Assembly (NCBI GenBank): GCA_946405205.1
Contig: CAMJGL010000013.1
Coordinates: 1 to 43,434 of the forward strand
Direction: 5' to 3'
DNA length: 43,434 bases
Source: F23-B02 sp946405205
GTDB lineage: Bacteria > Bacillota > Clostridia > Oscillospirales > Oscillospiraceae
In this document: positions 16,108-24,332 of the stretch, one piece after another
How positions within the stretch are numbered: the stretch's first letter is position 1
Layout of the letters: every line of letters starts with the position of its first letter
Program-made: the position numbers and the translations under genes
Notes under the pieces: model-generated
Databases searched by the model: none
The model's input: the letters and a program-made list of their open reading frames with translations, nothing else
What the model was told of the DNA's origin: nothing

Positions 16108-16563
16108 ATGGATAAATACCCCATCTACATAAACGGTAACGAAAGAGGGGAGCTTAGAGTCTATACGGAAGGGCTGATGACCGTATTCGACGCCCGATGC
16201 GATAAAGCAAAGGGACTTGTGAAGCTTTATATATACGGCGCGGAGGGGAAAGCATATCTCGGCACGATGCAGCCGCAAGGCAGTGGGCTCAGGCTTGTAA
16301 GGCGGATGAGCCGCACGGCACTCAGAAGCTTCCCCAATAAGCCGGAATACGCTGCGGACCGCGAGATAAAAACACAGGAGCCGGAGCAGAATAGCGACAT
16401 TTTGTGGCGCATCGGTCCAAAGGGATGTCTTGCAGGCTGCGACGGAGAGAAAAACCTGATCGCGATACCGGCAGACGGAAAAAGGCTCAAGTATGGCCGC
16501 GAACTGCTGAGAGTGATAGAGGGCAGAGAATATATTGTTTTCCCGGGAAAAAGAAAAATATAA
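16108..16563 (+). CDS. Uncharacterised 151-aa protein
   Basis: I do not recognise a named family. The protein is soluble, with no signal peptide or membrane segment. It looks beta-rich: YPIYINGNERGELRVY, then LMTVFDARCDKAKG, LVKLYIYGAEGKAYLG and a Gln/Gly-containing turn, and a basic C-terminus. The pattern of a short name-like strand, then EGL, then an ARC segment recalls small proteins of unknown function often seen in Clostridia, but this is memory rather than a measured match. A clear AGGAGG sits 9 nt before the ATG, so translation is likely. It lies directly after the endoA terminator and before the nucleoside phosphorylase. Confidence 0.65.
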   Translation: MDKYPIYINGNERGELRVYTEGLMTVFDARCDKAKGLVKLYIYGAEGKAYLGTMQPQGSGLRLVRRMSRTALRSFPNKPEYAADREIKTQEPEQNSDILWRIGPKGCLAGCDGEKNLIAIPADGKRLKYGRELLRVIEGREYIVFPGKRKI

Positions 16564-16575
16564 TATATGTAGAAA

Positions 16576-16604
16576 TTTACGCACGTATGTGCTAAAATTA
16601 TATC
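16576..16604 (+). promoter_or_regulatory. Possible promoter of pyrimidine-nucleoside phosphorylase
   Basis: TTTACG (16576-16581), 17 nt, TATATC (16599-16604). It is a weak match. The spacer contains the small palindrome GCAC-GTAT-GTGC. Confidence 0.45.
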
Positions 16605-16628
16605 ATTCATTTTCAGGAGGTAACGGCT

Positions 16629-17933
16629 ATGCTGATGACTGATATAATAGTAAAAAAGCGCGACGGCTTTAAGCTCACCGCGGACGAGATAAAATTCGTT
16701 GTGGACGGATACACAAAGGGCGAGATCCCCGACTACCAGATGTCGGCGCTGCTCATGGCGATCCTTATACGCGGTATGGACAGGGAGGAGACCCTTGAGC
16801 TGACCATGGCTATGATGCATTCCGGCGAAACGCTTGACCTGAGCGGCATAAAGGGCGTCAAGGCCGATAAGCATTCAACCGGCGGCGTCGGTGATAAAAC
16901 CTCGCTGATACTTTGCCCGATGGTGGCTGCTCAGGGCGTGAAAATAGCCAAAATGTCCGGACGCGGCCTCGGCCATACCGGCGGCACCATAGACAAGCTT
17001 GAGAGCTTCCCCGGCTTCAACACCGGCATCTCCGAGGAGACCTTCATGGCAAATGTAAACGATTTCGGCATCGCCATCGCGGGTCAGACCGCCGACCTTG
17101 ACCCCGCCGACAAGAAGATGTACGCCCTGCGCGACGTTACCGGCACCGTTCCCAGCATCCCGCTTATCGTCAGCTCCATCATGTCCAAGAAGCTCGCGGC
17201 GGGAGCCGACGTCATCGTGCTCGACGTAAAGAGCGGCAGCGGCTCATTCATGAAGACCGAAGACGACGCCCGTGAGCTTGCTGAAAACCTGACGGCGGTC
17301 GGAAAAATGGCAGGTAAAAAGACCGTTGCCGTTATCACCGACATGGACGAGCCTCTGGGCAACGCAATAGGCAACGCGCTTGAGGTCAAGGAGGCCATCG
17401 AGGTCCTGCGCGGAGAGAAAAAGGGCGAGCTGCTCGAGCTGTGCCTGACTCTCGGAGCCTGCATCCTGACGGAGGCCGGCATCGCGGAAAACGACGACGA
17501 AGCAAGACAGATGCTCATCCACGGCATTGAGGACGGCTCTGCTCTCAATAAGCTTGCCCAGCTCGTTGAAGGACAGGGCGGAGATAAAAACGCGGTATAC
17601 AATACCGACCTGCTCCCGGCGGCGCCGGTGCGGTACGAGGCGATATGCAAGGAGACGGGATATGTCAAGCACATTTCCGCCGCCGATGTGGGTCTTGTGT
17701 CCATGCATCTCGGCGGCGGCAGAGTCACCAAGGAGAGCGAGATCGACCTTTCCGTCGGACTGATCCTCCACAAAAAGGTGGGAGACAGGGTAGAGGAAGG
17801 CGAGAGCCTCGGCACAATCCACGCCACCTCAATTGAAAAGGCCGAGCAGGCAGCGGAGCTTCTGCGCGGCTGCTACACGATAGTAACCGAGCCGGTGGAA
17901 AAACCCGCGTTTATAAAGGGTATAGTCAGATAA
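16629..17933 (+). CDS. pdp: Pyrimidine-nucleoside phosphorylase
   Basis: This enzyme cleaves uridine or thymidine with phosphate to the free base and (deoxy)ribose-1-phosphate in pyrimidine salvage. The 434-aa protein has the family signature near residue 115, SGRGLGHTGGTIDKLES, the phosphate-binding KHSTGGVGDK segment (residues about 80-89), and a C-terminal PYNP domain with HLGGGRVTKESEIDLSVG. The length and the KHSTGGVGDKTS form fit PYNP (Pdp) or thymidine phosphorylase DeoA; the broad-specificity Firmicutes enzyme is more likely. The start ATG at 16629 lies 8 nt after GGAGG. It is probably its own transcription unit, closed by a strong terminator. Confidence 0.93.
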   Translation: MLMTDIIVKKRDGFKLTADEIKFVVDGYTKGEIPDYQMSALLMAILIRGMDREETLELTMAMMHSGETLDLSGIKGVKADKHSTGGVGDKTSLILCPMVAAQGVKIAKMSGRGLGHTGGTIDKLESFPGFNTGISEETFMANVNDFGIAIAGQTADLDPADKKMYALRDVTGTVPSIPLIVSSIMSKKLAAGADVIVLDVKSGSGSFMKTEDDARELAENLTAVGKMAGKKTVAVITDMDEPLGNAIGNALEVKEAIEVLRGEKKGELLELCLTLGACILTEAGIAENDDEARQMLIHGIEDGSALNKLAQLVEGQGGDKNAVYNTDLLPAAPVRYEAICKETGYVKHISAADVGLVSMHLGGGRVTKESEIDLSVGLILHKKVGDRVEEGESLGTIHATSIEKAEQAAELLRGCYTIVTEPVEKPAFIKGIVR

Positions 17934-17941
17934 AAATTATA

Positions 17942-17994
17942 AACGAAGATCGGCAGCATGAAAAAATGTATGCTGTCGATCTTCGTTGTGTTTT
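17942..17994 (+). terminator. Terminator after pdp
   Basis: AACGAAGATCGGCAGCAT (17942-17959) pairs over 18 bp, with one G-T pair, with 17970-17987, followed by GTGTTTT. It separates pdp from the convergent membrane-protein gene. Confidence 0.85.
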
Positions 17995-18016
17995 ATGGGT
18001 TATAATTCTGCCTGCA

Positions 18017-18382
18017 TCAAAGCCATGCGGTAAAAATATGAAAGACGATAGCCGTTGTCATAAACAGGGAATACCAGCGGTGCCAGTACATCTTCTTTTT
18101 CGCGTCTTTTGTCATGTGGCAGGCTGCTATCAGAACGATGCTGATAACAAACGCCGCAAAGCCGCTGACGATGAGCGCTGCCGGACTTGTTTTGATGAGT
18201 GAAAACCCGGTTATCATGTGCGCGATCGCCGCAAGAAAATATATGCCGCTCGCAGCCTCGTGCAGCTTCATGAGAAAAGAGTTTAGACTAAAAAAGCGCA
18301 GCTTGCGCAGTGGGTATTTGATCACCAGAAGAACAAAGCAGACAAGTGCCGCGATTCCTGTGATGGTGTGAACGATGCTCAT
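18017..18382 (-). CDS. Four-helix membrane protein with intramembrane His residues
   Basis: The 121-aa protein is almost entirely membrane: helices at about 6-22, 42-62, 68-90 and 103-120. His residues lie in or next to the helices (VHTITG, MKLHEAASG, AIAHMITG, CHMTK, YWHRWYS, IVFHIFTA). The spacing resembles small cytochrome b or DUF4405-like proteins that ligate heme, but no defined family could be assigned. GGAGG is 7-8 nt before the ATG. It is the distal gene downstream of the small tail-anchored protein, with a 51-nt gap, and probably shares its transcript. Confidence 0.65.
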   Translation of the reverse strand: MSIVHTITGIAALVCFVLLVIKYPLRKLRFFSLNSFLMKLHEAASGIYFLAAIAHMITGFSLIKTSPAALIVSGFAAFVISIVLIAACHMTKDAKKKMYWHRWYSLFMTTAIVFHIFTAWL

Positions 18383-18433
18383 GATGCGACCTCCTGAAAA
18401 GAGCAGATATTACAGGCTGATCTAATGCCGGCG

Positions 18434-18706
18434 TCATCCTGCCAAGGCAATGATGACCGCGGCGAATGAGGCAAGAATACCGAAGGCTATCTCGCCGGCC
18501 CATATCTTCCTTAGCTGGCCCTCGCTGACCGTAAAAGAGGGAGACTTTGATTCGGCGATGGGCTGCGCAGGCTGCTCTGCATAGCTATCGGGATCGGCGC
18601 GCTCAAGCTCATCAAAGATCTCGTCGGTATTGTCGAGCGGAGCATTTTCCTCGGCTCTATGCTTCTTTATCGATGGTATTTTTATTTCGGGTATCTTTAA
18701 CTTCAT
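18434..18706 (-). CDS. Small tail-anchored protein of unknown function
   Basis: This 90-aa protein has three parts. The basic N-terminus repeats a KIP motif (LKIPEIKIPSIKK). An acidic, probably disordered middle follows (about 20-60). A single transmembrane helix lies at the C-terminus (about 70-88), with only two residues after it. No enzyme motif is visible. The ribosome binding site is weak (TAAGG). It lies between the fusA2 terminator and the four-helix membrane protein. It resembles nothing I can name; it could be a membrane adaptor. Confidence 0.55.
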   Translation of the reverse strand: MKLKIPEIKIPSIKKHRAEENAPLDNTDEIFDELERADPDSYAEQPAQPIAESKSPSFTVSEGQLRKIWAGEIAFGILASFAAVIIALAG

Positions 18707-18723
18707 AACAGACCTTAATGAAA

Positions 18724-18746
18724 GCGGTGGGCAGGAAGCCCACCGC
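18724..18746 (-). terminator. Hairpin terminator after fusA2
   Basis: GCGGTGGGC (18724-18732) and GCCCACCGC (18738-18746) pair perfectly around a 5-nt loop. On the minus strand it is followed by TTTCATT; the better T tract (ATTTTT) is on the plus strand, so it may act in both directions. Confidence 0.7.
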
Positions 18747-18756
18747 GTATTTTTGA

Positions 18757-20760
18757 TTATTCGGCCTCGGCCAGAGCCTTTGCCTCTTCGATGACTTTCT
18801 GCTGAACGTTTCCGGGAGCTTCCTCGTAGCGGACGAACTTGCAGGAGAAGGAACCACGGCCCTGGGTCATGGAACGCAGGTCGATGGTGTAGGAGCTCAT
18901 CTCTGCCATGGGGACCTCGGCCTCAACGGTCTGCATGCCGTCTTCGGCGTTCATTCCGAGAACGGTGCCGCGGCGCTTGGAGGAGATATCGGACATGATA
19001 TCACCGAGGTTAGCGTCGGGGATGGTGACTTTCAGAAGGCCGATAGGCTCAAGGATGGTGGGCTTGGCCTTGGGGATACCGTCCTGATATGCAAGGCGGG
19101 CAGCCGTCTGGAACGCCATATCGTTGGAGTCGACGGGGTGGTAGGAGCCGTCGTACAGAGTGGCCTTCAGACCGACCAGGGGATAACCGGCGAGAACGCC
19201 CTTCTGGACTGCGTTGCGCAGACCCTTTTCAACGGAGGGGAAGAAGTTCTTGGGAACGGAGCCGCCGAATACTTCCTCTGCGAAGATCATGTCGTCCTGC
19301 TCGTCCTGGGGCTCGAAGCGCACCCAAACATCACCGAACTGACCGGAGCCGCCGGACTGCTTCTTGTGGCGGCCGTGAGCCTCGACGCGGCCCTTGATCT
19401 TCTCGCGGTAAGCGACGCGTGCGGGCTTGAGCTCGGTCTCAACGCCGAAGCGGGACTTCAGCTTTGCACAGAGAACATCGACCTGGATATCACCGGCGCC
19501 GGAAATGACCATCTGATGGGTCTCGGCATTGTTGACGAGAGTGAAGGAGATGTCTTCTTCGTTAAGCCTTGCAAGACCGCCGGCGACCTTGTCGTCCTGA
19601 CCCTTGGTCTTGGGGGAGATAGCCATGGAGTAGCAGGGATCGGGCATCTCAAGCGCGGGGAACTCGACCTCGTTCTTGGGATCGCACACGGTATCGCCGG
19701 TCTTCCAGTCCATCTTGCCGACGGCAACGATATCGCCGCAGCAGGCTTCCTTGACCTCGGTGGTCTTCTTGCCGGAAACGGTGTACAGGCGGCCCAGCTT
19801 ATCGTTGCTGGAAGCGCGGACATTGCGGAGGGTGAGGTCGGCAGTGATCTTGCCGCTCATGACCTTCACAAAGCTGTACTTGCCGAACTGATCGGAAACG
19901 GTCTTGAAAACAAATGCACTTACGGGCTCGGCTGACTTGTCAGCGGGAGCGGGTACGTAATCGCAGATAGCCTGCATGACGGCCTCGGTGCCGATGTTTG
20001 CCATTGCTGCGCCGCAGACAACGGGAACGACGCTACGCTCGGCAAGTCCGGCCTTGATGCCGGTGACGATCTCGTCGTCGCTGAGCTCCATGGTGTCAAG
20101 GAACTTCTCCATGAGCTCCTCGGTAACAGCGGCAGCCTCCATAAGCTCCATGCGCATATCCTCGACCCTGCCAGCGTCGGCGTCGGGAACCGCTACCTTA
20201 GAGGTCTTGCCGCCCTTGGTCTGGTAAGCGATATTGTGCACCAGATCGATAACGCCGGTACCGTCGGACATGGGGATGATAACGGGGCAGATAGCTGCGC
20301 CGTACTTTTCCTTGAGTGCGGAAAGAACTGCGTCAAAATCGCCGTGCTCCTCGTCCAGCTTGGAAACATAGAAGATCGCGGGAACGTCAGCGGCCTTCAG
20401 ATACTTCCAACTGCGCTCTGCGCCGACGGTGATGCCGTCTTTTGCCGAGCAGAAGATAACGCCGGCTTCGACCACGCGGATGGCGGCGAGCACATCGCCG
20501 GCAAAGTCAAAATAGCCGGGGCAGTCGAGCACATTGATCTTGCAGCCGCCGAAATTAACGGGCGCGACGGAGGTGGAGATTGTGATCTGGCGCTTGATCT
20601 CTTCAGCGTCATAGTCGCAGACGGTGTTGCCGTCGGTGACCTTGCCCATACGGTCGATAGCGCCGGTGCTGAACAGCATGCTTTCGGCAAGGCTGGTCTT
20701 ACCGCTGTTGCCGTGACCTATGAAGCAGATGTTGCGGATGTTCTTGGTTTCGTAGCTCAT
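18757..20760 (-). CDS. fusA2: EF-G paralogue (FusA2-type translational GTPase)
   Basis: This 667-aa protein is an EF-G-like GTPase. G1 GHGNSGKT lies at 15-22. G3 reads DCPGY. The G4 position reads SKLD rather than the usual NKxD. Domains II-V follow, with domain IV beginning near VEAHGRHKKQSGGSGQFGDV and the C-terminal domain starting near ILEPIGLLKVTIPDANLG. It is shorter than housekeeping EF-G (about 690-700 aa) and belongs to the EF-G2 group found alongside a main fusA in many Clostridia; the main copy is not in this window. Its exact role (elongation, recycling or stress) is unknown. GAGAGGAAG precedes the ATG and a consensus promoter lies at 20826-20854. Confidence 0.88.
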   Translation of the reverse strand: MSYETKNIRNICFIGHGNSGKTSLAESMLFSTGAIDRMGKVTDGNTVCDYDAEEIKRQITISTSVAPVNFGGCKINVLDCPGYFDFAGDVLAAIRVVEAGVIFCSAKDGITVGAERSWKYLKAADVPAIFYVSKLDEEHGDFDAVLSALKEKYGAAICPVIIPMSDGTGVIDLVHNIAYQTKGGKTSKVAVPDADAGRVEDMRMELMEAAAVTEELMEKFLDTMELSDDEIVTGIKAGLAERSVVPVVCGAAMANIGTEAVMQAICDYVPAPADKSAEPVSAFVFKTVSDQFGKYSFVKVMSGKITADLTLRNVRASSNDKLGRLYTVSGKKTTEVKEACCGDIVAVGKMDWKTGDTVCDPKNEVEFPALEMPDPCYSMAISPKTKGQDDKVAGGLARLNEEDISFTLVNNAETHQMVISGAGDIQVDVLCAKLKSRFGVETELKPARVAYREKIKGRVEAHGRHKKQSGGSGQFGDVWVRFEPQDEQDDMIFAEEVFGGSVPKNFFPSVEKGLRNAVQKGVLAGYPLVGLKATLYDGSYHPVDSNDMAFQTAARLAYQDGIPKAKPTILEPIGLLKVTIPDANLGDIMSDISSKRRGTVLGMNAEDGMQTVEAEVPMAEMSSYTIDLRSMTQGRGSFSCKFVRYEEAPGNVQQKVIEEAKALAEAE

Positions 20761-20825
20761 GTGTTGCTTCCTCTCTGATATATTGTAAACTATAAATTTT
20801 AAATCGCTTAAAACGCAATCGATTT

Positions 20826-20854
20826 ATTATACACTGATAATAAATTAATGGCAA
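20826..20854 (-). promoter_or_regulatory. SigA promoter of fusA2
   Basis: On the minus strand TTGCCA (20849-20854), 17 nt, TATAAT (20826-20831). The -35 lies within 8 bp of the stop codon of the upstream pseudo-ATPase gene. Confidence 0.8.
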
Positions 20855-20861
20855 CTGTTTT

Positions 20862-23372
20862 TTACGGAGTATTGATCGTAAAACTCAGTATGACAGCAAG
20901 CAGAAGCCAGCCGAGCAGATATGTTAGCGCGGTGACGACACTCAGGGGCCCGCTGAGACTGAGGATGAACATCATGACAACTCCAATAACGGTACTCAGC
21001 ACGCTGAGCATGACATTGAGGCGTATCCTGCCGTATAGCAGTCTGCCGTGATCGGCGAGGGATACGAGCGGCTCCAGTCCTTCGCGTGATATGAGCGCCG
21101 CGGGCTTGCTGTCATCCGAGGGGACGGCGCCGGATATCTCGTATCTGTCCGGGTATGCAGGGAAGTCAAAGCCGTCGGTGGCGATGTCAAACTTGGTAGA
21201 CAGCATTTGAGGAGTGATGTTGAAGTCACGGATGGCGAATATGGGATGACGGCTGGAGCTCATGAGAGCCTCAAGCGAGCGCCTGACGGCTTCCGTAGCA
21301 TTATATTCTATCTCAAACACGCCGCATATGGAACCGGAGGCCGCGACGTAAACACAGTCCTTGACGACAAACTTTTCGGGCAGATGCATACCCATGAGCC
21401 GCATGAATCCCGCGTTTCCGCAGAAAACCTCCTCTCCGTCGACCATTGCGATCAGTCCGCCGCTCTCGTGAACGGTAAAGGCCTCGACGGTCAGAAGATT
21501 GCCGTTGCCCTTACGCATGAGCTCGGAAAAGGCGGGAACAAGCGCACTTCCGGAAGCGGAAATAATGCTGGCTGCGAAGGAGATGACCTTCTCGGGCTTC
21601 ATGCCTGAGAGGATACGCGTTCTGCCGATCTTAACGCAGCCGTTGGGGAAGAGGTCGGCGTCGGTAATAATAAGGTGCTTGGCCTTGCCGATGTCATACA
21701 GACCAGACCAGCCCGCAATGGCGGAGCCGTTTTTGATCAGCGACTTAACGGACACGAAGAAGGGCAGGGGGAAGGTTATCAGCATGGCTATGGGAGCCGC
21801 GCAGACAAAAATGCCGGAAAGGATATGCGCAAAGCCGGCAAAGCTCTTGCCGATCACCGCCGAGACCAGACTGAGCACCAAAACTGCTGCGATAAGGTAG
21901 GGCGTCATCAGTCCGAAGGCCGCCTCGTCGGGCCCGTCCTCCTCGGTGCGGCGCACAAAGCCGTCTGTTGTTCTCAATGATTTTAAAAGGGTTATATCTC
22001 CGCCTGACAGGGCGGCTTCAGCGGTGAGTGTGTAGGGTCGCCTTGTCGATGCGGCGGTGTTGAACACGATACGATTGCTTCTTGCGTTCAGGACACAGCC
22101 GAGAAGCGTGAATGAGATCGTGAGCGCGGGGACGGCGCAGAAGGGAAGACCGACCTTCTTTGCTCCGCAGGCTATAACAAAGGCGTCTATCGCGCACAGC
22201 AGACAGGATACGGCGATCAGACCGTTTGCGTGCGGCTTGAGGCGTACGAGGCTCATGATCCCTGAGGTGATGATATCAAGACCGCAGAGCATGACCGCCA
22301 GCATCAGAATAAGGCATACAACGCTCTTAACGCCGACGTCGGCAAATGCTCCCGCCAGGGGCAGCCCGTATGATATGTAGATAAGGACAGCACTGAGGAT
22401 AAAGGCTATTCGCGTCCTCAGCCGCAGACCGGCAATGTGCTTATCGTAGAACCTCGCAGCCTTCTCGGGGGGCATCTCCTCGCCGAGATCCTCGGTCTCG
22501 TAGCTTGCCGAGCCCACGGACAGCTGGCTTTGATTTACCTTCATGGCGATGAATGCAAGAGCTGAGATCACAGGGGCTGCCACAGACTCGCGGAAGGACT
22601 TCTTACGCGGCCTGGGTCTGGCCCGCATTTCCTCCTGAGGCGCTTCGTACTCATCGGCTTCGGCATAGCAGGCATCCGCATCGTCTATAAGCTCCGCCTC
22701 AGGCTCAGGCCGGATATCGGGCCGCTCCTGTGTGGGTTCTGACATTATGTCAACCTTAAGCTCGTCCGCGGGAGATATCACCTGCTCGTTTTCGGGCTCG
22801 GGCTCCTCAATGGGCTCGGCATGCGGCGGGACGGTACTGTCCTGAGCGGCTCTGAACTCCTTTACGATACTGTCGATGAAATCGTCAGAAGCGGTCACGC
22901 CTGTTTTCGGTGCGGAAGCAGCGACCGGCTCAGGCTCCGAAGCGGCTTTTTTCTGCACGGGAACAGCTCCCGGAAGCATGCCGTCATTTTCAAATTCAGC
23001 TCTTACAGCATTGGGGTCGATAGTGCTCTCAAGCTCGTCCGGATCATCCGACTCGAATTCCTGCAGGATATTCTCCGAATTAAAATCAAATTCGGAAGGC
23101 GTGTCAGACGGCTCATCGCCGGACTCCTTCAGAGCCGAAGCCAGTTCCCTGAAGGGGATGCCGAGGCTGTCGTCATTTTCGCTCAAGCCATCCTCTATGG
23201 CTGACGAGAAAACAGCATCCTCCGGGCCTGAGACGTCCTTTATCGGAAGTCTCGGCTCAAAAACCGGAGCCTTTGACTCCGGCTCCTCTTTAAGAGCGCC
23301 GAATTCGAGCAGGATACTGTCAATATCAAACTCGTACATGCTGTTGGAATTGTCGTTGTTGTTTGTGTTCAT
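20862..23372 (-). CDS. Degenerate P1B-type ATPase-like membrane protein with acidic N-terminus
   Basis: This 836-aa protein has two parts. Residues 1-255 are acidic, Pro/Ser-rich and probably disordered. They contain the repeated motif FDIDSILLEF (15-24), FDFNSENILQEF (95-106), IDPNAVRAEF (118-127) and FIDSIVKEF (165-173). Residues 310-836 follow the P1B-ATPase plan: four helices (321-430), a reduced actuator-like loop, helices at 488-508 and 514-545, a cytoplasmic P/N-like domain (555-785) and two last helices. The catalytic signatures are lost: CPC is CAAP (524-527), DKTGT is TDADLF (570-575), the TGD position reads IRD, and no TGE or GDGxND is seen. N-domain likeness remains at VEAFTVHESGGL and VDGEEVFCGN (629-653). 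It is therefore a likely non-transporting pseudoenzyme. The start MNTNNN follows GAGGAAAG; rlmB ends 19 nt upstream. Confidence 0.75.
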   Translation of the reverse strand: MNTNNNDNSNSMYEFDIDSILLEFGALKEEPESKAPVFEPRLPIKDVSGPEDAVFSSAIEDGLSENDDSLGIPFRELASALKESGDEPSDTPSEFDFNSENILQEFESDDPDELESTIDPNAVRAEFENDGMLPGAVPVQKKAASEPEPVAASAPKTGVTASDDFIDSIVKEFRAAQDSTVPPHAEPIEEPEPENEQVISPADELKVDIMSEPTQERPDIRPEPEAELIDDADACYAEADEYEAPQEEMRARPRPRKKSFRESVAAPVISALAFIAMKVNQSQLSVGSASYETEDLGEEMPPEKAARFYDKHIAGLRLRTRIAFILSAVLIYISYGLPLAGAFADVGVKSVVCLILMLAVMLCGLDIITSGIMSLVRLKPHANGLIAVSCLLCAIDAFVIACGAKKVGLPFCAVPALTISFTLLGCVLNARSNRIVFNTAASTRRPYTLTAEAALSGGDITLLKSLRTTDGFVRRTEEDGPDEAAFGLMTPYLIAAVLVLSLVSAVIGKSFAGFAHILSGIFVCAAPIAMLITFPLPFFVSVKSLIKNGSAIAGWSGLYDIGKAKHLIITDADLFPNGCVKIGRTRILSGMKPEKVISFAASIISASGSALVPAFSELMRKGNGNLLTVEAFTVHESGGLIAMVDGEEVFCGNAGFMRLMGMHLPEKFVVKDCVYVAASGSICGVFEIEYNATEAVRRSLEALMSSSRHPIFAIRDFNITPQMLSTKFDIATDGFDFPAYPDRYEISGAVPSDDSKPAALISREGLEPLVSLADHGRLLYGRIRLNVMLSVLSTVIGVVMMFILSLSGPLSVVTALTYLLGWLLLAVILSFTINTP

Positions 23373-23391
23373 ATTGCTTTCCTCGGGATAC

Positions 23392-24156
23392 TCAGCCTCT
23401 CCTCTGGCGGAGCACCTCATACATTATTATAGATGCGGCGGCGGAGGCGTTAAGGGAATTTATCCTGCCGGCCATCGGGATGTTCACGATAAAATCGCAG
23501 TTTTCCCGCACGAGCCTGCCTATACCGTCGCCCTCAGAGCCGATGACAAGAGCCATAGCTCCGGTAAAATCAGTGTCCCAAAGCCCGCTTGAGCCGCCTG
23601 CTGCCGCGCCGTATATCCACAGCCCCTTAGACTTGAGCTCCTTTAAAGCCGCGGGAAGGTTTGACACTCTTGCGATGCTCATATGCTCTGCGGCGCCTGC
23701 CGAGGCTTTTCCGACGATGGCTGTGAGGCCGGCGCTCCTGCGCTTGGGTATTATTACTCCGTGTGCTCCCGCACACTCGGCGCTGCGGATTATCGCACCC
23801 AGATTCCTGGGGTCGCTGACTTCATCGCATACGATGACGAAGGGGGCTTCGTTACGCTCCGCGGCAACGGCGAGTATGTCGTCCACCGAGCAGTATTCGC
23901 TGACGCCCACGAGGGCGATAACGCCCTGATGGGCCTTGGTAACGCTCATGCCGTCGAGCTTGCGGCGGTCCGCGTCCACGACGACTATACCCGCTTGCCG
24001 CGCCTTGGATGCGATATGACCGAGGGTCTTGTCTGTCTCACCCTTGGCGATAAATATCTTATCGATGCTTCTTCCGACTCGCAAAGCCTCAATAACGGCG
24101 TTGCGGCCCTCTATTATCTCGTTTTTGATCTCAAAGCTGTTTTCGTTGTTAAGCAT
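23392..24156 (-). CDS. rlmB: 23S rRNA (guanosine-2'-O-)-methyltransferase, TrmH/RlmB family
   Basis: This SPOUT methyltransferase transfers a methyl group from SAM to ribose 2'-O of rRNA. The 254-aa protein has an N-terminal substrate-binding domain (IEGRNAVIEALRVGRSIDKIF). The three trefoil-knot motifs are DEVSDPRNLGAIIRSAECAG, the ALVIGSEGDGIGRLV loop and IPMAGRINSLNASAAASI. The start is set at MLNNEN (24156), 4-5 nt after AGGTGA; a GTG 18 nt earlier has no ribosome binding site. It is probably co-transcribed with the pseudo-ATPase 19 nt downstream. RlmB and the other TrmH members of Firmicutes (such as YacO) differ in target and cannot be separated here. Confidence 0.88.
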   Translation of the reverse strand: MLNNENSFEIKNEIIEGRNAVIEALRVGRSIDKIFIAKGETDKTLGHIASKARQAGIVVVDADRRKLDGMSVTKAHQGVIALVGVSEYCSVDDILAVAAERNEAPFVIVCDEVSDPRNLGAIIRSAECAGAHGVIIPKRRSAGLTAIVGKASAGAAEHMSIARVSNLPAALKELKSKGLWIYGAAAGGSSGLWDTDFTGAMALVIGSEGDGIGRLVRENCDFIVNIPMAGRINSLNASAAASIIMYEVLRQRRG

Positions 24157-24332
24157 TTTTTCACCTGTGCACACAATAATACAGCATACATATTAACATA
24201 TAATTGCAGAAACTTAAAGTGAAAAGTTATGCCTGCGACAAATTTTTTGTGGACATTACTCTGCTTTGGATGTAGGATATAACATACAGCAACTATAATT
24301 CTTTGGACTTCCTGTTCCGAAAGGAAAAAAGC

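Noticed and set aside
18757..20760. Tetracycline resistance ribosomal protection protein
   Set aside because: Although it is an EF-G relative, length, order and C-terminus fit the EF-G2 paralogue; Tet-protection hallmarks were not seen.
20862..23372. Functional copper or zinc exporter
   Set aside because: CPC, DKTGT, TGE and GDGxND motifs are all missing, so ion pumping is not supported.
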